Counted from the first letter of the stretch, positions 7,793 to 16,402 are shown. The stretch: 43,524 bases of DNA from Candidatus Saccharicenans subterraneus (GCA_003426165.1 QUAH01000003.1:1-43524); one strand, 5' to 3'. Notes: a model not told the origin generated them from the letters alone. Program-made: numbers and translations.

Positions 7793-9181
7793 ATGGCGCC
7801 GCGCAAATGGCAGACCAGCGAGGAAGTTTTCAGGCTCTTCCGTTCCATCGGCCGGGCCTCGCTCCTCTACGACATCCAGGACAGCCACAGCGGCAACATG
7901 GCCATGCGCTGGCGAAACGAGGCCGGCGAGGAAATGGTGGTCATCACCGCCACCGGCTCGCAGAAAGGCGACCTCGAACCCAACCACCTCTGCTACCTCT
8001 CAACGGCCGAGACCGACTTCGGCTACTACAAGGCTTCGTCCGAGACCGATATTCACGTGCGAATCCTTTCAATCCCGGGAGTCCAGGCTTCCATGCACGC
8101 CCACTGCAAGGAAGTGGTCATGGCCACGCTCGACGACCGGCCCGCTCCCAAGACGCCGCCGCCCTTTGTGCCGGTTGACCCGCTGGCCTTCTATCACCTG
8201 GGCCCGGAAATCCCCGTGGACTGGTTTGCCGTGCCCAGCGGTTCGCCCGAGATGGCTAAGACCATTCCGACCCGCCTGGCCGAGCACCCGCTGACCATAA
8301 TCTACGGGCACGGGGCCATGACCCGCGGCCGCTCGCTCAAGGAAGCCTTCTACAACCTTTGCCTGGCGAATAATGCCGGTTATATCGTAAGGCTGCTGGA
8401 GCGGCAGACCGCGCTCAAAGAGGTAAGCCGGCTGGAAAAGCCTGAGGTCAGGGTGAGAATTTTTGAACATCAGGATGAGTTTTTAGAAAAGCTACGCGGG
8501 GAAATAAGATCCGCGCCCGAGCGCCATTTTCACTTCAGGCCCGCCCCATACAACGTTGAGATAGACGGCCGCTGCGATTTCCCGGAAGAGGAGGAAATCC
8601 TCAAGGAATTCCGCAAGGCCGGAAACCGCATCTTTGAGTCCCGTCTTTCGCCGTTCCATACCGGCTCGATGTCGGTTCGAGGAGTGGATTACCTGCTCTA
8701 TGCGCCGCAGGCTTCGATGCCCTACGAGGTCGGCGGGGCGCTCCTTAAGCCTCCTCTTGCGCCGCAACCCGGCGATGACCGCGAGCTAGAGCTTCACAAG
8801 AAAATCTACGCCGGAAGCGATTTCCAGACCATAATGCACTGCTATGTGCCCGAAGCGGAAGCCCATGCCCACTATGTCTATCCGGGCGAGAATCAACCGC
8901 TTACCCGCATCATTCCGGTCGATGCCGAGGGCAGCTTCATGTACCTGGCCATTCCAGTGGTCGGACCCGAGGTCAGCGACGACGAGCTCATCCGGCTCCT
9001 CCACGATTACAAGATGGTGGTCGTCCGCGGCGGTGGGGTCTGGGCCGTGGGCAGCCAGTCGCTGTCCGAGGTGCTCCACCATCCTTCATCCCTCCGCGAA
9101 ATCTGCCTTTACCGCATCGCCGCCATCGAGCGTGGCCTCGACCTTCGCAGCATGGAGCCCGAGAAGGGCCGCCGCTGGTAA
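7793..9181 (+). CDS. Tandem class II aldolase/adducin-domain protein
   Basis: A cytoplasmic protein of 462 residues with two class II aldolase-like domains in a row. Class II aldolases use a His-bound zinc to cleave sugar phosphates or related hydroxy-acids. Domain 1 (about 15-210) shows the Ser-Gly-Asn substrate segment (SHSGNMAMRW), the metal ligand pair in MHAHCKEVV and a third His in YGHGAMTRG. Domain 2 (about 265-450) repeats the plan with FHTGSMSVR, MHCYVPEAEAHAHYVY and VVRGGGVWAVG, where the third His is replaced. This suggests one catalytic and one degenerate half. Families such as fuculose-phosphate aldolase have a single domain, so the exact substrate is open. The start is supported by GGAGGT at 7782-7787. 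Neighbouring AOR could oxidise an aldehyde product. Confidence 0.85.
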   Translation: MAPRKWQTSEEVFRLFRSIGRASLLYDIQDSHSGNMAMRWRNEAGEEMVVITATGSQKGDLEPNHLCYLSTAETDFGYYKASSETDIHVRILSIPGVQASMHAHCKEVVMATLDDRPAPKTPPPFVPVDPLAFYHLGPEIPVDWFAVPSGSPEMAKTIPTRLAEHPLTIIYGHGAMTRGRSLKEAFYNLCLANNAGYIVRLLERQTALKEVSRLEKPEVRVRIFEHQDEFLEKLRGEIRSAPERHFHFRPAPYNVEIDGRCDFPEEEEILKEFRKAGNRIFESRLSPFHTGSMSVRGVDYLLYAPQASMPYEVGGALLKPPLAPQPGDDRELELHKKIYAGSDFQTIMHCYVPEAEAHAHYVYPGENQPLTRIIPVDAEGSFMYLAIPVVGPEVSDDELIRLLHDYKMVVVRGGGVWAVGSQSLSEVLHHPSSLREICLYRIAAIERGLDLRSMEPEKGRRW

Positions 9182-9267
9182 AGTTCATTGCTGGCCTTAA
9201 GAAAAAATTAGGAATAAAATCAGAAGCGGCGCCGGCTCGACCGACTAAAAATAAGAGGTGTTGCAGA

Positions 9268-9318
9268 ATGACGCAGCCCGACGCACAACGCGCGATGAGC
9301 AACCTTCAAAAACGATAA
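9268..9318 (+). CDS. 16-codon leader ORF
   Basis: GAGGTG at 9255-9260 lies seven bases before ATG 9268, and the frame closes at TAA 9316-9318, 22 bp before the LUD gene start. The encoded peptide is MTQPDAQRAMSNLQKR. It may be a translated leader of the downstream gene or chance. No attenuator hairpin is evident. Confidence 0.25.
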   Translation: MTQPDAQRAMSNLQKR

Positions 9319-9340
9319 TCTTACTTAAAGGGCGATGCCG

Positions 9341-9904
9341 ATGAGCAAAGACCTTGTCAAGCAATTCAAGGAAAAGGCCGCGGCAGTTTCGGCCGAGGTC
9401 TTCACCTCTCCCACCCAGGCTAAGGCGCTGGATAAGGCCGTCGAGTGGCTCCGGAAAGAAAAGAAGCTCAAGATAACAGCCGATGATAAGCTGGCCGGTC
9501 TGCTGGCCGCCCGGGATACCGCTGGCTTCAGCCTGACTTTTCCCGACAAACCCGAGCAGTTTGCTGAACTCCAGGCAGCCCTGGTCGAGGCCGATTTTGC
9601 CGTGGCCGAGACCGGAACGCTCGTGCACCTGGACGCCACGCCACGCGACCTCTGGCGCTGGACGCTTCCTGAAAATTGCCTGGCTTTCCTGGACAGGGGC
9701 AAAATCGCGGCCAACATGGAAGAGCTGCTCGAGGCCTTCAATACCTATCTTTCCTCGGGCGGAAAGGAAGGCGAGGGCAGCCTGGCCAACGAGGTCAAAC
9801 AGATTTCCTTCGTCACCGGGCCGAGCCGCACCGCCGACATCGAAGGCCAGCTTGAGCTCGGGGTGCACGGGCCGCTGCGCCTGCTGATCTTTATTTACGG
9901 CTGA
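9341..9904 (+). CDS. LUD-domain protein, LutC/YkgG-like
   Basis: A protein of 187 residues from ATG 9341, chosen because AAAGGG at 9327-9332 is 8 bases away; the ATG at 9335 would be only 2 bases from it. The C-terminal block ISFVTGPSRTADIEGQLELGVHGP is the hallmark of the LutC/YkgG branch of the LUD family. Those proteins work with LutA and LutB in iron-sulfur-dependent L-lactate oxidation, although their biochemical role is unclear. Here the partner-like LutB-LutA fusion lies 4 kb downstream (13607-15943) rather than adjacent. The N-terminal coiled region (KQFKEKAAAVSAEVF) is also typical. Together with AOR and the aldolase it suggests a redox route from an aldehyde or hydroxy-acid. Confidence 0.85.
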   Translation: MSKDLVKQFKEKAAAVSAEVFTSPTQAKALDKAVEWLRKEKKLKITADDKLAGLLAARDTAGFSLTFPDKPEQFAELQAALVEADFAVAETGTLVHLDATPRDLWRWTLPENCLAFLDRGKIAANMEELLEAFNTYLSSGGKEGEGSLANEVKQISFVTGPSRTADIEGQLELGVHGPLRLLIFIYG

Positions 9905-9920
9905 GACCCGCCGTTCTGAT

Positions 9921-9949
9921 TTCAGAGAACCGGCCGTATAGGGTATAAT
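9921..9949 (+). promoter_or_regulatory. Candidate promoter for hcp
   Basis: A perfect TATAAT at 9944-9949 is preceded after exactly 17 bp by TTCAGA (9921-9926), a weak match to TTGACA. Transcription would begin near 9956, giving hcp a leader of about 70 nt. A weak -35 suggests dependence on an activator, as is common for nitrosative-stress genes. No convincing HcpR or FNR box is seen. Confidence 0.45.
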
Positions 9950-10027
9950 AACTTCAATTGTTATAGGGGGCAGGATTTTATTGTCCTTTAGGCAAGAGAA
10001 CAAGACTTTGGAGGGAAGGAGAGCAAG

Positions 10028-11677
10028 ATGAGCATGTTCTGTTTCCAGTGCCAGGAAACATTGGGCAATAAGGGCTGTACCAAGATCGGCGTCTGCGGGA
10101 AGACTTCGGACGTGGCCAACCTGCAGGATTTGCTGATTTACAGCCTCAAGGCAATCGCGGTTCTCAACCTTAAGGCCAGGGAGAAAGGAATTAACCGGGA
10201 AGAGACGGATAAATTCCTGATAGAAGGGCTATTCTCCACGGTCACCAACGTCAATTTTGACAAGAAATTTTTCTTGGAAAAAATAAAGGAAGCGGTGGCA
10301 GTGAGGGATGGGCTCAAGGCCGAGCTCCGGAAGGCCGGGGTGGAGATGGCCGGGCTGGAGAAGATGCCGGCTGTTTCCTGGACCTATGGGTCGGATTCCG
10401 ACCTTGAAGCCCTGGCTCCAAAGGTTGGTGTTCTGGCGACGGCCGACGAGGATAAAAGATCGCTGCGGGAGCTGGTTACCTACGGGCTCAAGGGAATCGC
10501 CGCCTACGACTTCCATGCCTACCAGCTCGGTTTTAAGGACGATGCCATTTTCAGGTTCGTGGAGAAGGCGCTGGCGGCCACCCTGGACGGGGACATTAGC
10601 GTTGACCAGTACGTGGCCCTCGTGCTGGAGACTGGAAAGCACGGCGTGGATACCATGGCCCTTCTGGACAGGGCCAACACCTCAACCTACGGCCACCCGG
10701 AGATAACGAAGGTGGACATCGGGGTGCGAAGCAACCCGGGGATACTGATCAGCGGGCATGACCTGAAGGACATGGAGGAGCTGCTGGAGCAGACGGCCGG
10801 GACCGGGGTGGATGTTTACACCCACGGCGAGATGCTTCCAGCCCAGTACTACCCGGCCTTCAAGAAGTACCCGCACTTTGCCGGAAACTACGGCAGCTCC
10901 TGGTGGCTGCAGTACAAGGAGTTTGATACCTTCAACGGGCCGGTGCTGATGACCAGTAACTGCCTGGTGCCGCCGCGCGAATCATACAAGGACCGGGTTT
11001 ACACGACAGGCGTGGTCGGCTTCAGCGGGCTGAAGCACATTCCGGAAGGCCCGGACGGAAAGAAAGATTTTTCGGAAATAATCGCGCATGCTAAAAGGTG
11101 CAAGCCGCCGGTCGAGCTTGAAAAGGGCGAAATCGTCGGCGGGTTTGCCCACCACCAGGTGATGCAGCTCGCAGACAAGGTGGTCGGGGCGGTCAAGAGC
11201 GGGGCCATCAGGCGGTTTTTCGTGATGGCCGGGTGCGACGGCCGGATGAAGAACCGCGAGTACTACACCGAGTTTGCTAAAGCGCTGCCGAAAGACACGG
11301 TGATTTTAACCGCCGGGTGCGCCAAGTACCGCTACAACAAGCTGGGGTTGGGGGACATAGGCGGCATTCCGCGGGTGCTTGATGCCGGGCAGTGCAACGA
11401 CTCCTACTCGCTGGCGGTCATTGCCATGAAGCTGAAAGACGTGTTCGGGCTGGATGACGTTAACAAGCTGCCGATTTCATATAACATCGCCTGGTACGAG
11501 CAGAAGGCGGTGATTGTGCTGCTGGCGCTGCTGTCGCTGGGTGTTAAGAACATTCACCTGGGGCCGGCGCTTCCGGCGTTTCTTTCACCCAACGTGGGCA
11601 AGGTGCTGGTGGAAAAGTTCGGGATTGCCGGGGTGGGGACAGTCGAGGATGACCTGAAGCTTTTCCTGGGCGAGTAG
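10028..11677 (+). CDS. hcp: Hydroxylamine reductase / hybrid-cluster protein, class I
   Basis: A full-length Hcp (549 residues) that carries a [4Fe-4S] cluster and the 4Fe-2S-2O hybrid cluster. In other bacteria it protects against nitrosative stress, reducing NO or hydroxylamine. The N-terminal ligands are Cys5-X2-Cys8-X8-Cys17-X5-Cys23, the close spacing of class I proteins from strict anaerobes; facultative species have the wider class II spacing. Further conserved blocks include [35 protein letters not shown] and [10 protein letters not shown], which contain the hybrid-cluster cysteines. AGGAG precedes ATG 10028. It has its own putative promoter at 9921-9949. No hcr reductase gene is adjacent, as usual in anaerobes. 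A 13-bp tandem repeat begins right after the stop codon. Confidence 0.97.
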   Translation: MSMFCFQCQETLGNKGCTKIGVCGKTSDVANLQDLLIYSLKAIAVLNLKAREKGINREETDKFLIEGLFSTVTNVNFDKKFFLEKIKEAVAVRDGLKAELRKAGVEMAGLEKMPAVSWTYGSDSDLEALAPKVGVLATADEDKRSLRELVTYGLKGIAAYDFHAYQLGFKDDAIFRFVEKALAATLDGDISVDQYVALVLETGKHGVDTMALLDRANTSTYGHPEITKVDIGVRSNPGILISGHDLKDMEELLEQTAGTGVDVYTHGEMLPAQYYPAFKKYPHFAGNYGSSWWLQYKEFDTFNGPVLMTSNCLVPPRESYKDRVYTTGVVGFSGLKHIPEGPDGKKDFSEIIAHAKRCKPPVELEKGEIVGGFAHHQVMQLADKVVGAVKSGAIRRFFVMAGCDGRMKNREYYTEFAKALPKDTVILTAGCAKYRYNKLGLGDIGGIPRVLDAGQCNDSYSLAVIAMKLKDVFGLDDVNKLPISYNIAWYEQKAVIVLLALLSLGVKNIHLGPALPAFLSPNVGKVLVEKFGIAGVGTVEDDLKLFLGE

Positions 11678-11678
11678 G

Positions 11679-11821
11679 GTGCTGCAGTAAGCTTCTGCGG
11701 TAAGGCGAAGCAGTAAGCTGCCACAATGAAGCGCAGCAGTAAAGTGCGGCGTTAAGATTCCGCGGTAAGGCGCAGCAGTAAGGCTCGGAGATAAGGCCCG
11801 GCGGTAAGGCGCAGCAGAAGG
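11679..11821 (+). repeat. 13-bp minisatellite, 11 units
   Basis: Directly after the hcp stop there are eleven degenerate units of exactly 13 bp. The TAAG (or variant) at each unit's end falls at 11688, 11701, 11714, 11727, 11740, 11753, 11766, 11779, 11792, 11805 and 11818. Consensus is GCNCRGCRGTAAG, for example GCGCAGCAGTAAG at 11770-11782. A 13-bp period breaks any reading frame, and TAA recurs in all frames, so this is not coding. It lies between convergent hcp and arsM. A pyrimidine-rich, AT-rich tract follows to about 11877. Confidence 0.9.
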
Positions 11822-11925
11822 CCCAGCGAAAGAAAGAGTAATTTTTACTTTATATTTACTTCTTATTTATTTCTTACCGCAGCTGGAAGATCATCCCGGC
11901 GGCTGGCGTGGTTTGATTTTCAGGC

Positions 11926-12762
11926 CTAAGGCTTTTCGGCTCGCAGGCTCAGGCTAACCACCGATGACAGGCTTTCCATGAGTTTCTCCGGCGAGAGGCC
12001 GAGCTTCTGGCTTATCTCCTGGACCCGGCATTCTTCCAGCAGGAGCTCGGGGGGAAAATTCTTTTCGGTTACGACCTCTATGTTCTTGAATCCGGCGGCC
12101 GTGATGGCCGAGAGATAATCTTCCCTGGTCAGGGCTCCGGCGACACAGGCCACGTAGGCATCGAGCGACTGGCTGACTTCCTCGGGCAGCGGGCGGGTCA
12201 GCACCAGGTCGGAGACCAGCAACCTGCCGCCGGGGCGGAGAACCCGGAAGGCCTCGCGGAAAACCCGCGGCTTGTCGGTCGACAGGTTGATGACGCAGTT
12301 GGAGATGATGACGTCAACGCTGGAATCGGCCACGGGAAGGTTTTCGATTTCGCCCAGGCGGAATTCCACGTGGGAGTAGCCGCCGCGGCGGGCGTTGGCC
12401 CGGGCCCGGTCGATCATTTCCGGGGTCATGTCAACGCCGATGACCCGGCCGGTGGGACCGACCCGGCGGGCGGCCAGGAAGCAGTCAATTCCGGCGCCAG
12501 AGCCGAGGTCGAGGACGGTTTCGCCGGGCTTGAGGCCGGCCAGGGCCGAGGGGTTGCCGCAACCCAGGCCGAGGTTGGCCTCGGCTGGGATGGCCTGGAG
12601 CTCCTCCTCGGAATAGCCAACGGCCAGGCCGGCGCTGGATTGGGGCTCTGACTGGGAGCCGCAGCAGGAAAAGGACTGTGAGCAGCAGGATTCTCCGGAA
12701 CGGGCAGCGCTGGCGTAGCGCTTGCGGACTGTCTTTTTGATTTCTTCGTCTTTTATCTTCAT
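11926..12762 (-). CDS. arsM: Arsenite S-adenosylmethionine methyltransferase
   Basis: A cytoplasmic enzyme of 278 residues that methylates trivalent arsenic using SAM. The start is ATG 12762, behind AGGAGGT (12774-12768), not the further upstream frame extension. The Rossmann motif I is [39 protein letters not shown] before it is characteristic of ArsM. The arsenic-binding thiols expected from characterised ArsM are visible at SNCVINLS and AYVACVAG, and there are extra Cys pairs at the N terminus ([10 protein letters not shown]), which may help capture metal. The gene lies 14 bp after an AbrB-like gene in one operon. The promoter and operator at 13084-13131 predict derepression by arsenic or a related signal. 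No arsR is present in the window. Confidence 0.95.
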   Translation of the reverse strand: MKIKDEEIKKTVRKRYASAARSGESCCSQSFSCCGSQSEPQSSAGLAVGYSEEELQAIPAEANLGLGCGNPSALAGLKPGETVLDLGSGAGIDCFLAARRVGPTGRVIGVDMTPEMIDRARANARRGGYSHVEFRLGEIENLPVADSSVDVIISNCVINLSTDKPRVFREAFRVLRPGGRLLVSDLVLTRPLPEEVSQSLDAYVACVAGALTREDYLSAITAAGFKNIEVVTEKNFPPELLLEECRVQEISQKLGLSPEKLMESLSSVVSLSLRAEKP

Positions 12763-12776
12763 GGGTGACCTCCTGT

Positions 12777-13058
12777 TCAGGTTGTCTGGATTAAGTCCTT
12801 GATCATCGGGCCGAGCTTTTCGCGGATGAGATCCTTGAGTTCGTCGGTCTTGATCAGAGTCAGGCAGCAGGAGCCCTTGGCCCCGCGCCACATGATTACG
12901 GCCAGCTTGTCGCCTGGCTTGAGTCCGGCGGCCTCGCGGATTTCCTTGGGCAGGACCATCTGGCCGCGCTCGTCGACGCCGACCACGGATTCGAGGGCGC
13001 AGCAGGGGAGCTCCTGGGTGGTGTCTTTTTTTCTGGGTTCGCCAGGAGTCGGAGTCAT
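12777..13058 (-). CDS. AbrB/MazE-type DNA-binding protein, HgcC-like
   Basis: A small protein of 93 residues with an AbrB/SpoVT swapped-hairpin domain: [31 protein letters not shown] at about 26-56. A CC pair sits just before it (PCCALESV) and another in the second half (GSCCLTLIK), then a helical tail follows. This Cys-flanked AbrB form matches what I recall as the HgcAB-associated protein family (HgcC), often found beside mercury-methylation or arsM genes. The Cys residues could sense metal or metalloid. No hgcAB is present in the window. Its stop is 14 bp before arsM, and GGAGA precedes ATG 13058. It may repress its own operon through the palindrome at 13084-13099; an unlinked ArsR is the alternative. 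Confidence 0.85.
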   Translation of the reverse strand: MTPTPGEPRKKDTTQELPCCALESVVGVDERGQMVLPKEIREAAGLKPGDKLAVIMWRGAKGSCCLTLIKTDELKDLIREKLGPMIKDLIQTT

Positions 13059-13083
13059 GGCTAATCTCCTAAAAATCAGAAAA

Positions 13084-13131
13084 TTCAGAATATTCTGAAA
13101 TTCATTATAGCAGGGAAGGCTGTGATGTCAA
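13084..13131 (-). promoter_or_regulatory. arsM operon promoter with 16-bp palindromic operator
   Basis: On the minus strand TTGACA (13131-13126) and TATAAT (13109-13104) are both perfect consensus, with a 16-bp spacer. The perfect palindrome TTCAGAATATTCTGAA occupies 13099-13084, spanning the predicted transcription start near 13097. A half-site-like TTTTCTGA follows. A repressor bound there would block initiation, the usual ArsR-type logic. Confidence 0.8.
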
Positions 13132-13606
13132 GTAAGATTTGGAAGGCGAGGGGCGGCGAAGGGGATGGCGGCGGGGTCGGGCTGGGCTGGTTTGAGGGAA
13201 ATTAGAAGAGAGGCGCGGGTTTTCACTGCTCTTCCTGGCGGCCTCGGGTTGGGATGAATGAAGCGGCTCGTCAGGAAGAATCAGGCGGTTGTTTTGGAAT
13301 GGGGAATTTTTATCAGAAGCAAAATAGACTTGAGCTGGAGGGTTGGTGCGCTCGGTCAGATAAATCAGTGAAACGGGTGATCTCTAAGAAAGCCTATAAG
13401 AAAGCCATAATCTTACATGTCTCTTATCATAAGAGGACTTGCGATTTACCCGTTATGGCCGTTTTTTGTCGGGACTCCTCCTAAAGAAAATTTTGTTCTT
13501 TCTTACTCCAGAGTAAAAGTTTCAACGATTTATTGGCCAGGTTCACCCGGTTGAAACTTTGGCTGGTAAAATGTATTGTTATTAAAGAAAAATCCCAGGG
13601 AAAAGA
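13132..13606 (+). other. arsM-lutBA divergent intergenic region
   Basis: No gene recognised in this 475-bp gap. A perfect inverted repeat CTCTTAT-C-ATAAGAG lies at 13421-13435, flanked by ACGGGT (13374-13379) and ACCCGT (13448-13453), which could extend it as an outer stem. The latter half may be a leader or regulatory region for the LUD fusion gene, which starts at ATG 13607 with AGGGA upstream. Confidence 0.4.
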
Positions 13607-15943
13607 ATGAAGAAAAAAAGAACTGAGAAAATTAGCCCGGAGCTGACGAAGACGCTGCAGGAGTTCAGCCGGAGCTGGAGCGGAAAACGGCAGAAGGCCT
13701 TTGCCGGGCTGGACTTTGAGGCGCTGCGGGGGGAGCTGGCCCGGATAAAGGAAGCGGCGGTTGAACAGAGCGAGGAGCTCCTCGACAAGTTTATGACCAG
13801 GGCCGCGGCCAGGGGAAGCTACGTGCATTTTGCGGCCGATAGCAAGCAGGCCAACGAAATAATTTACCGGGTGCTGAAGGAGCGCGGGGTCAAGGTGCTG
13901 GTCAAGGGTAAGAGCATGGTCAGCGAGGAGACCGGGCTCAATGAATACCTGGCGAAGAGGGGAGTGGAGGCGCGGGAGACGGACCTGGGGGAATGGATAA
14001 TCCAGCTGGCGGGCGAAGCCCCGACGCACATGGTCATGCCGGCCATTCATTTGAACAGGGGGCAGGTGGCCGGGGTTTTCCGGGAGCGGCTGGGCGAGGA
14101 AGTGCCGGAGGATGTAAGCCGGCTGGTCAAGGTGGCCAGGCGGCACGTCAGGCGGAAAATCCTGGAGGCGGGGGCCGGGTTGAGCGGGGCCAATGCCCTG
14201 CTGGCCGAGGAAGGCGCGGTGCTTCTGGTCACTAACGAGGGGAACGGGCGGCTGGTGACCAGCGTTCCGCCGGTTCATATTGTGCTGGCCAGCCGGGAGA
14301 AGGTGCTGCCGTCGCTGCGGGAGGCGATGAAGCTGCTGCGGGTGCTGACCAGGAATGCCACCGGCCAGGAGATATCAAGCTACGTGTCGGTGATTGCCGG
14401 GCCGCCGCGGGAAGAGCAGCATATCGTCATCGTGGATAACGGGCGGAGCCGGATGCGGCGGGATTTCGAGTTTCGGGAAGTGCTGAAGTGCATCAAGTGC
14501 TCGGCCTGTTTGAACGTCTGCCCGGTCTACCAGATGGTGGGCGGGCAGGAATTCAGCTACGTTTACATGGGAGGGATCGGGAGCCTGCTGACGGCCTGGG
14601 TGCACGGGCTGAGGGAGTCGGAGGAGCTGGCCTCGTATTGCCTGAGCTGCCATAGGTGCGACGAGGTTTGTTCGACCAGGATTCCGATTGCCGGGCTGGT
14701 GAGGAAGTTGAGGGAAAAGATTGTGCGGGAGAAGGGCGGGAAGTTGTGGAAGAAAGCGGCTTTCGGGGCGGTGCTGGCGAGGCCGCAGGTCGAGAGGAAG
14801 ATTTTTGCGCTGGGAAGGGCGGCCCGGCCGTTGATTAGCAGGGAAGGACGGGTAAGGGTGCCGGTGGGTGTGGGTGTGGGTGTGCTGCGGAGGCTGGAGA
14901 AATTTCCGGCGCCGGCGGAGAAAAGTTTTACGGCGTTGTTGGCGGAAGAGCGGGAGAAGGAAAGGGAAAGAGAAGAAGAGAAGGACATAGCGCGTAAAAT
15001 GGAAGATGAAGGTGATCGTGAAGGTGAAAAAGAGCGCGTGACTGAAAATAAGATTGAAAAAAAGAAAATAAGCGAGAGCACAAGCCATAAAAAATATAAG
15101 TCTGAAAAAGGCAAAAAAGAGAAATTGCCTGGCGCGGGCAAGAAGGTGGCCATATTTCCGGGGTGCCTGATTGAAAACTTCTTCCCGGAAGTGGGGCTGG
15201 CCGCTTACAAGTTGCTGCGGCGGCATGGTTATGAGGTCGAGGTGCCGTTTGACGGCTGCTGCGGTTTTCCGGCGGCCAATTCCGGGTTTGCGGAGGAGGC
15301 CAGAAAGGAATTCGGGAGGGTGGCCGAGAGGCTAATCGGTGGCGATTATTACAGGATTGTGACGCTGTGTCCGACCTGCACGGCCATGCTGAGGGAGATC
15401 GGGCCGGGGTTGAGGGCGGATATAATGCTGGACGAAAAGAAGGCGGAAGTTTTTAAGGGGCGGGTGAGGACACTGGTGGCGTTTGTGGCGGAGGAGGGGT
15501 TGGAGATAGGACCGAAGCCAGATTATTTAAAGTATGAGGGGGAGCCTGAATCTGAATCAGGAATAAAAATTGATGCCGGGGAAGTTGAATCGTCTGGTGA
15601 AGCCGTCGAGGGTAAACATAGGATAAGAATCACGTATCATGATTCCTGTCATCATAAGTACGTGCTGAAGGAGTCGCAGCTCTCAAGGCGGCTGCTGCGG
15701 GAGGCGGGCTGCGAGCTGGTGGAGATGGAGAACTCCGACGTCTGCTGCGGGTTCGCCGGGGTGTTCTCGGTGGAGCGCGCGGCGGTGTCGGAGGAGCTGT
15801 TGAGGCAGAAGATAGAGGCGATAGAGAAGGCGGGGGCCGGGGTGGTGGTGATGGATTGCCCGGGTTGCCTGTTGCAGATAAAGGGCGGGCTGCTGGCTGG
15901 AAAGAAGCGGGTTCAGGTCAAGCACAGCGCCGAACTCCTCTAA
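13607..15943 (+). CDS. LutB-LutA fusion: LUD, ferredoxin and double CCG iron-sulfur protein
   Basis: A fusion of 778 residues joining two proteins normally separate in lactate-utilisation operons. Residues about 60-290 are a LUD domain of the LutB type (THMVMPAIHLNRGQV, GANALLAEEGAVLLVTNEGN). Two [4Fe-4S] motifs follow: Cys295-X2-Cys298-X2-Cys301-X3-Cys305, and Cys345-X2-Cys348-X2-Cys351-X3-Cys355. The C-terminal part is LutA-like with two CCG (cysteine-rich) domains, showing CCGFPA at 551 and CCGFAG at 713. A highly charged linker (about 445-505) separates the halves, and a second acidic insert lies around 640-672. A 6-bp microsatellite at 14864-14884 encodes a VGVGV run. Cytoplasmic electron transfer for a hydroxy-acid dehydrogenase or disulfide-type reaction is the likely role. 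The LutC-like partner is at 9341-9904. Confidence 0.9.
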   Translation: MKKKRTEKISPELTKTLQEFSRSWSGKRQKAFAGLDFEALRGELARIKEAAVEQSEELLDKFMTRAAARGSYVHFAADSKQANEIIYRVLKERGVKVLVKGKSMVSEETGLNEYLAKRGVEARETDLGEWIIQLAGEAPTHMVMPAIHLNRGQVAGVFRERLGEEVPEDVSRLVKVARRHVRRKILEAGAGLSGANALLAEEGAVLLVTNEGNGRLVTSVPPVHIVLASREKVLPSLREAMKLLRVLTRNATGQEISSYVSVIAGPPREEQHIVIVDNGRSRMRRDFEFREVLKCIKCSACLNVCPVYQMVGGQEFSYVYMGGIGSLLTAWVHGLRESEELASYCLSCHRCDEVCSTRIPIAGLVRKLREKIVREKGGKLWKKAAFGAVLARPQVERKIFALGRAARPLISREGRVRVPVGVGVGVLRRLEKFPAPAEKSFTALLAEEREKEREREEEKDIARKMEDEGDREGEKERVTENKIEKKKISESTSHKKYKSEKGKKEKLPGAGKKVAIFPGCLIENFFPEVGLAAYKLLRRHGYEVEVPFDGCCGFPAANSGFAEEARKEFGRVAERLIGGDYYRIVTLCPTCTAMLREIGPGLRADIMLDEKKAEVFKGRVRTLVAFVAEEGLEIGPKPDYLKYEGEPESESGIKIDAGEVESSGEAVEGKHRIRITYHDSCHHKYVLKESQLSRRLLREAGCELVEMENSDVCCGFAGVFSVERAAVSEELLRQKIEAIEKAGAGVVVMDCPGCLLQIKGGLLAGKKRVQVKHSAELL

Positions 15944-16045
15944 ACAGGGGACACCGTACACTGTCCCCTTTTTTCGCACTCTCTTAGTTTTTTTCCCCTT
16001 GAATTTGGGTGACAAAATCGGGGACACCCTACAGTGTCCCCAACT
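15941..16045 (+). repeat. REPIN-like inverted-repeat pair 1
   Basis: Two 22-bp imperfect palindromes of the form GGGGACAC-N6-GTGTCCCC lie at 15947-15968 and 16020-16041. The first begins in TAAACAGGGGACA, so the element abuts the lutBA stop codon TAA 15941-15943, and its hairpin is followed by a run of six T, making it also a plausible terminator. The pair matches pair 3 in inverted orientation (AAACAGGGGACACC at one end and CCCCTTTTTT behind the first hairpin). Confidence 0.8.
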
Positions 16046-16192
16046 GTCAATTTTTAAAGGGTTTATCGAGACGATGAAGTGGTTTGTTGGCGCGCTGGTA
16101 TTATGGAATTTAAAAGGTGGGGGACCAGGTGGTTCGGCCGTGTGTTGAAACCTCACTGGGTTTCTTTTCAAAGCTGTTAGACAAGAAATGGT

Positions 16193-16286
16193 GAAAGGGG
16201 ACACTGTAGGATGTCCCCTTTTTGCTTCCCTGATAATTTGCTGGAAAAGGGCCGAAATTGGGGACACCGTAAGGTGTCCCCTGTTC
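16193..16286 (+). repeat. REPIN-like inverted-repeat pair 2
   Basis: Palindromes at 16197-16218 (GGGGACACTGTAGGATGTCCCC, followed by TTTTTG) and 16260-16281 (ending in CCCCTGTTC). Their inner sequence differs from the other pairs, but the palindromic cores and flanking bases agree. It lies between pair 1 and the tRNA. Confidence 0.8.
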
Positions 16287-16328
16287 ATATTGACTAAGTG
16301 AGGTGGCTCATATAAAATTCACATACCC

Positions 16329-16402
16329 GGCGGCGTAGCTCAGTTGGTCAGAGCATGCGGCTCATATCCGCAGTGTCGGGGGTTCAAATCCCTCCGCCGC
16401 CA
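16329..16402 (+). tRNA. tRNA with CAU anticodon (Met elongator or Ile2)
   Basis: A 74-nt cloverleaf without encoded CCA. The acceptor stem GGCGGCG (16329-16335) pairs with CGCCGCC (16395-16401), with discriminator A at 16402. The D arm is GCTCAGTTGGTCAGAGC; the anticodon stem TGCGG/CCGCA encloses the loop CTCATAT with anticodon CAT; the T arm is CGGGGGTTCAAATCCCTCCG. G1-C72 pairing and the lack of three G-C pairs in the anticodon stem exclude the initiator. The body resembles elongator Met, but a CAU anticodon is also the precursor form of tRNA-Ile2, the substrate of TilS, which is encoded 8 bp downstream. Confidence 0.93.

Noticed and set aside
9245..10003. Minus-strand gene covering the LUD gene and hcp promoter
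   Set aside because: It is the antisense of the LutC-like gene and would run through the promoter; no family features.
13481..14278. Long minus-strand open frame inside the lutBA region
   Set aside because: It is the antisense shadow of the GC-rich LUD domain coding sequence; it has no ribosome binding site and no recognisable protein.
14864..14884. GTGGGT microsatellite as a phase-variation switch
   Set aside because: The unit is 6 bp, so changes keep the reading frame; it can vary linker length but not switch the gene off.
16329..16402. Initiator tRNA-fMet
   Set aside because: The 1-72 pair is G-C and the anticodon stem lacks three consecutive G-C pairs.
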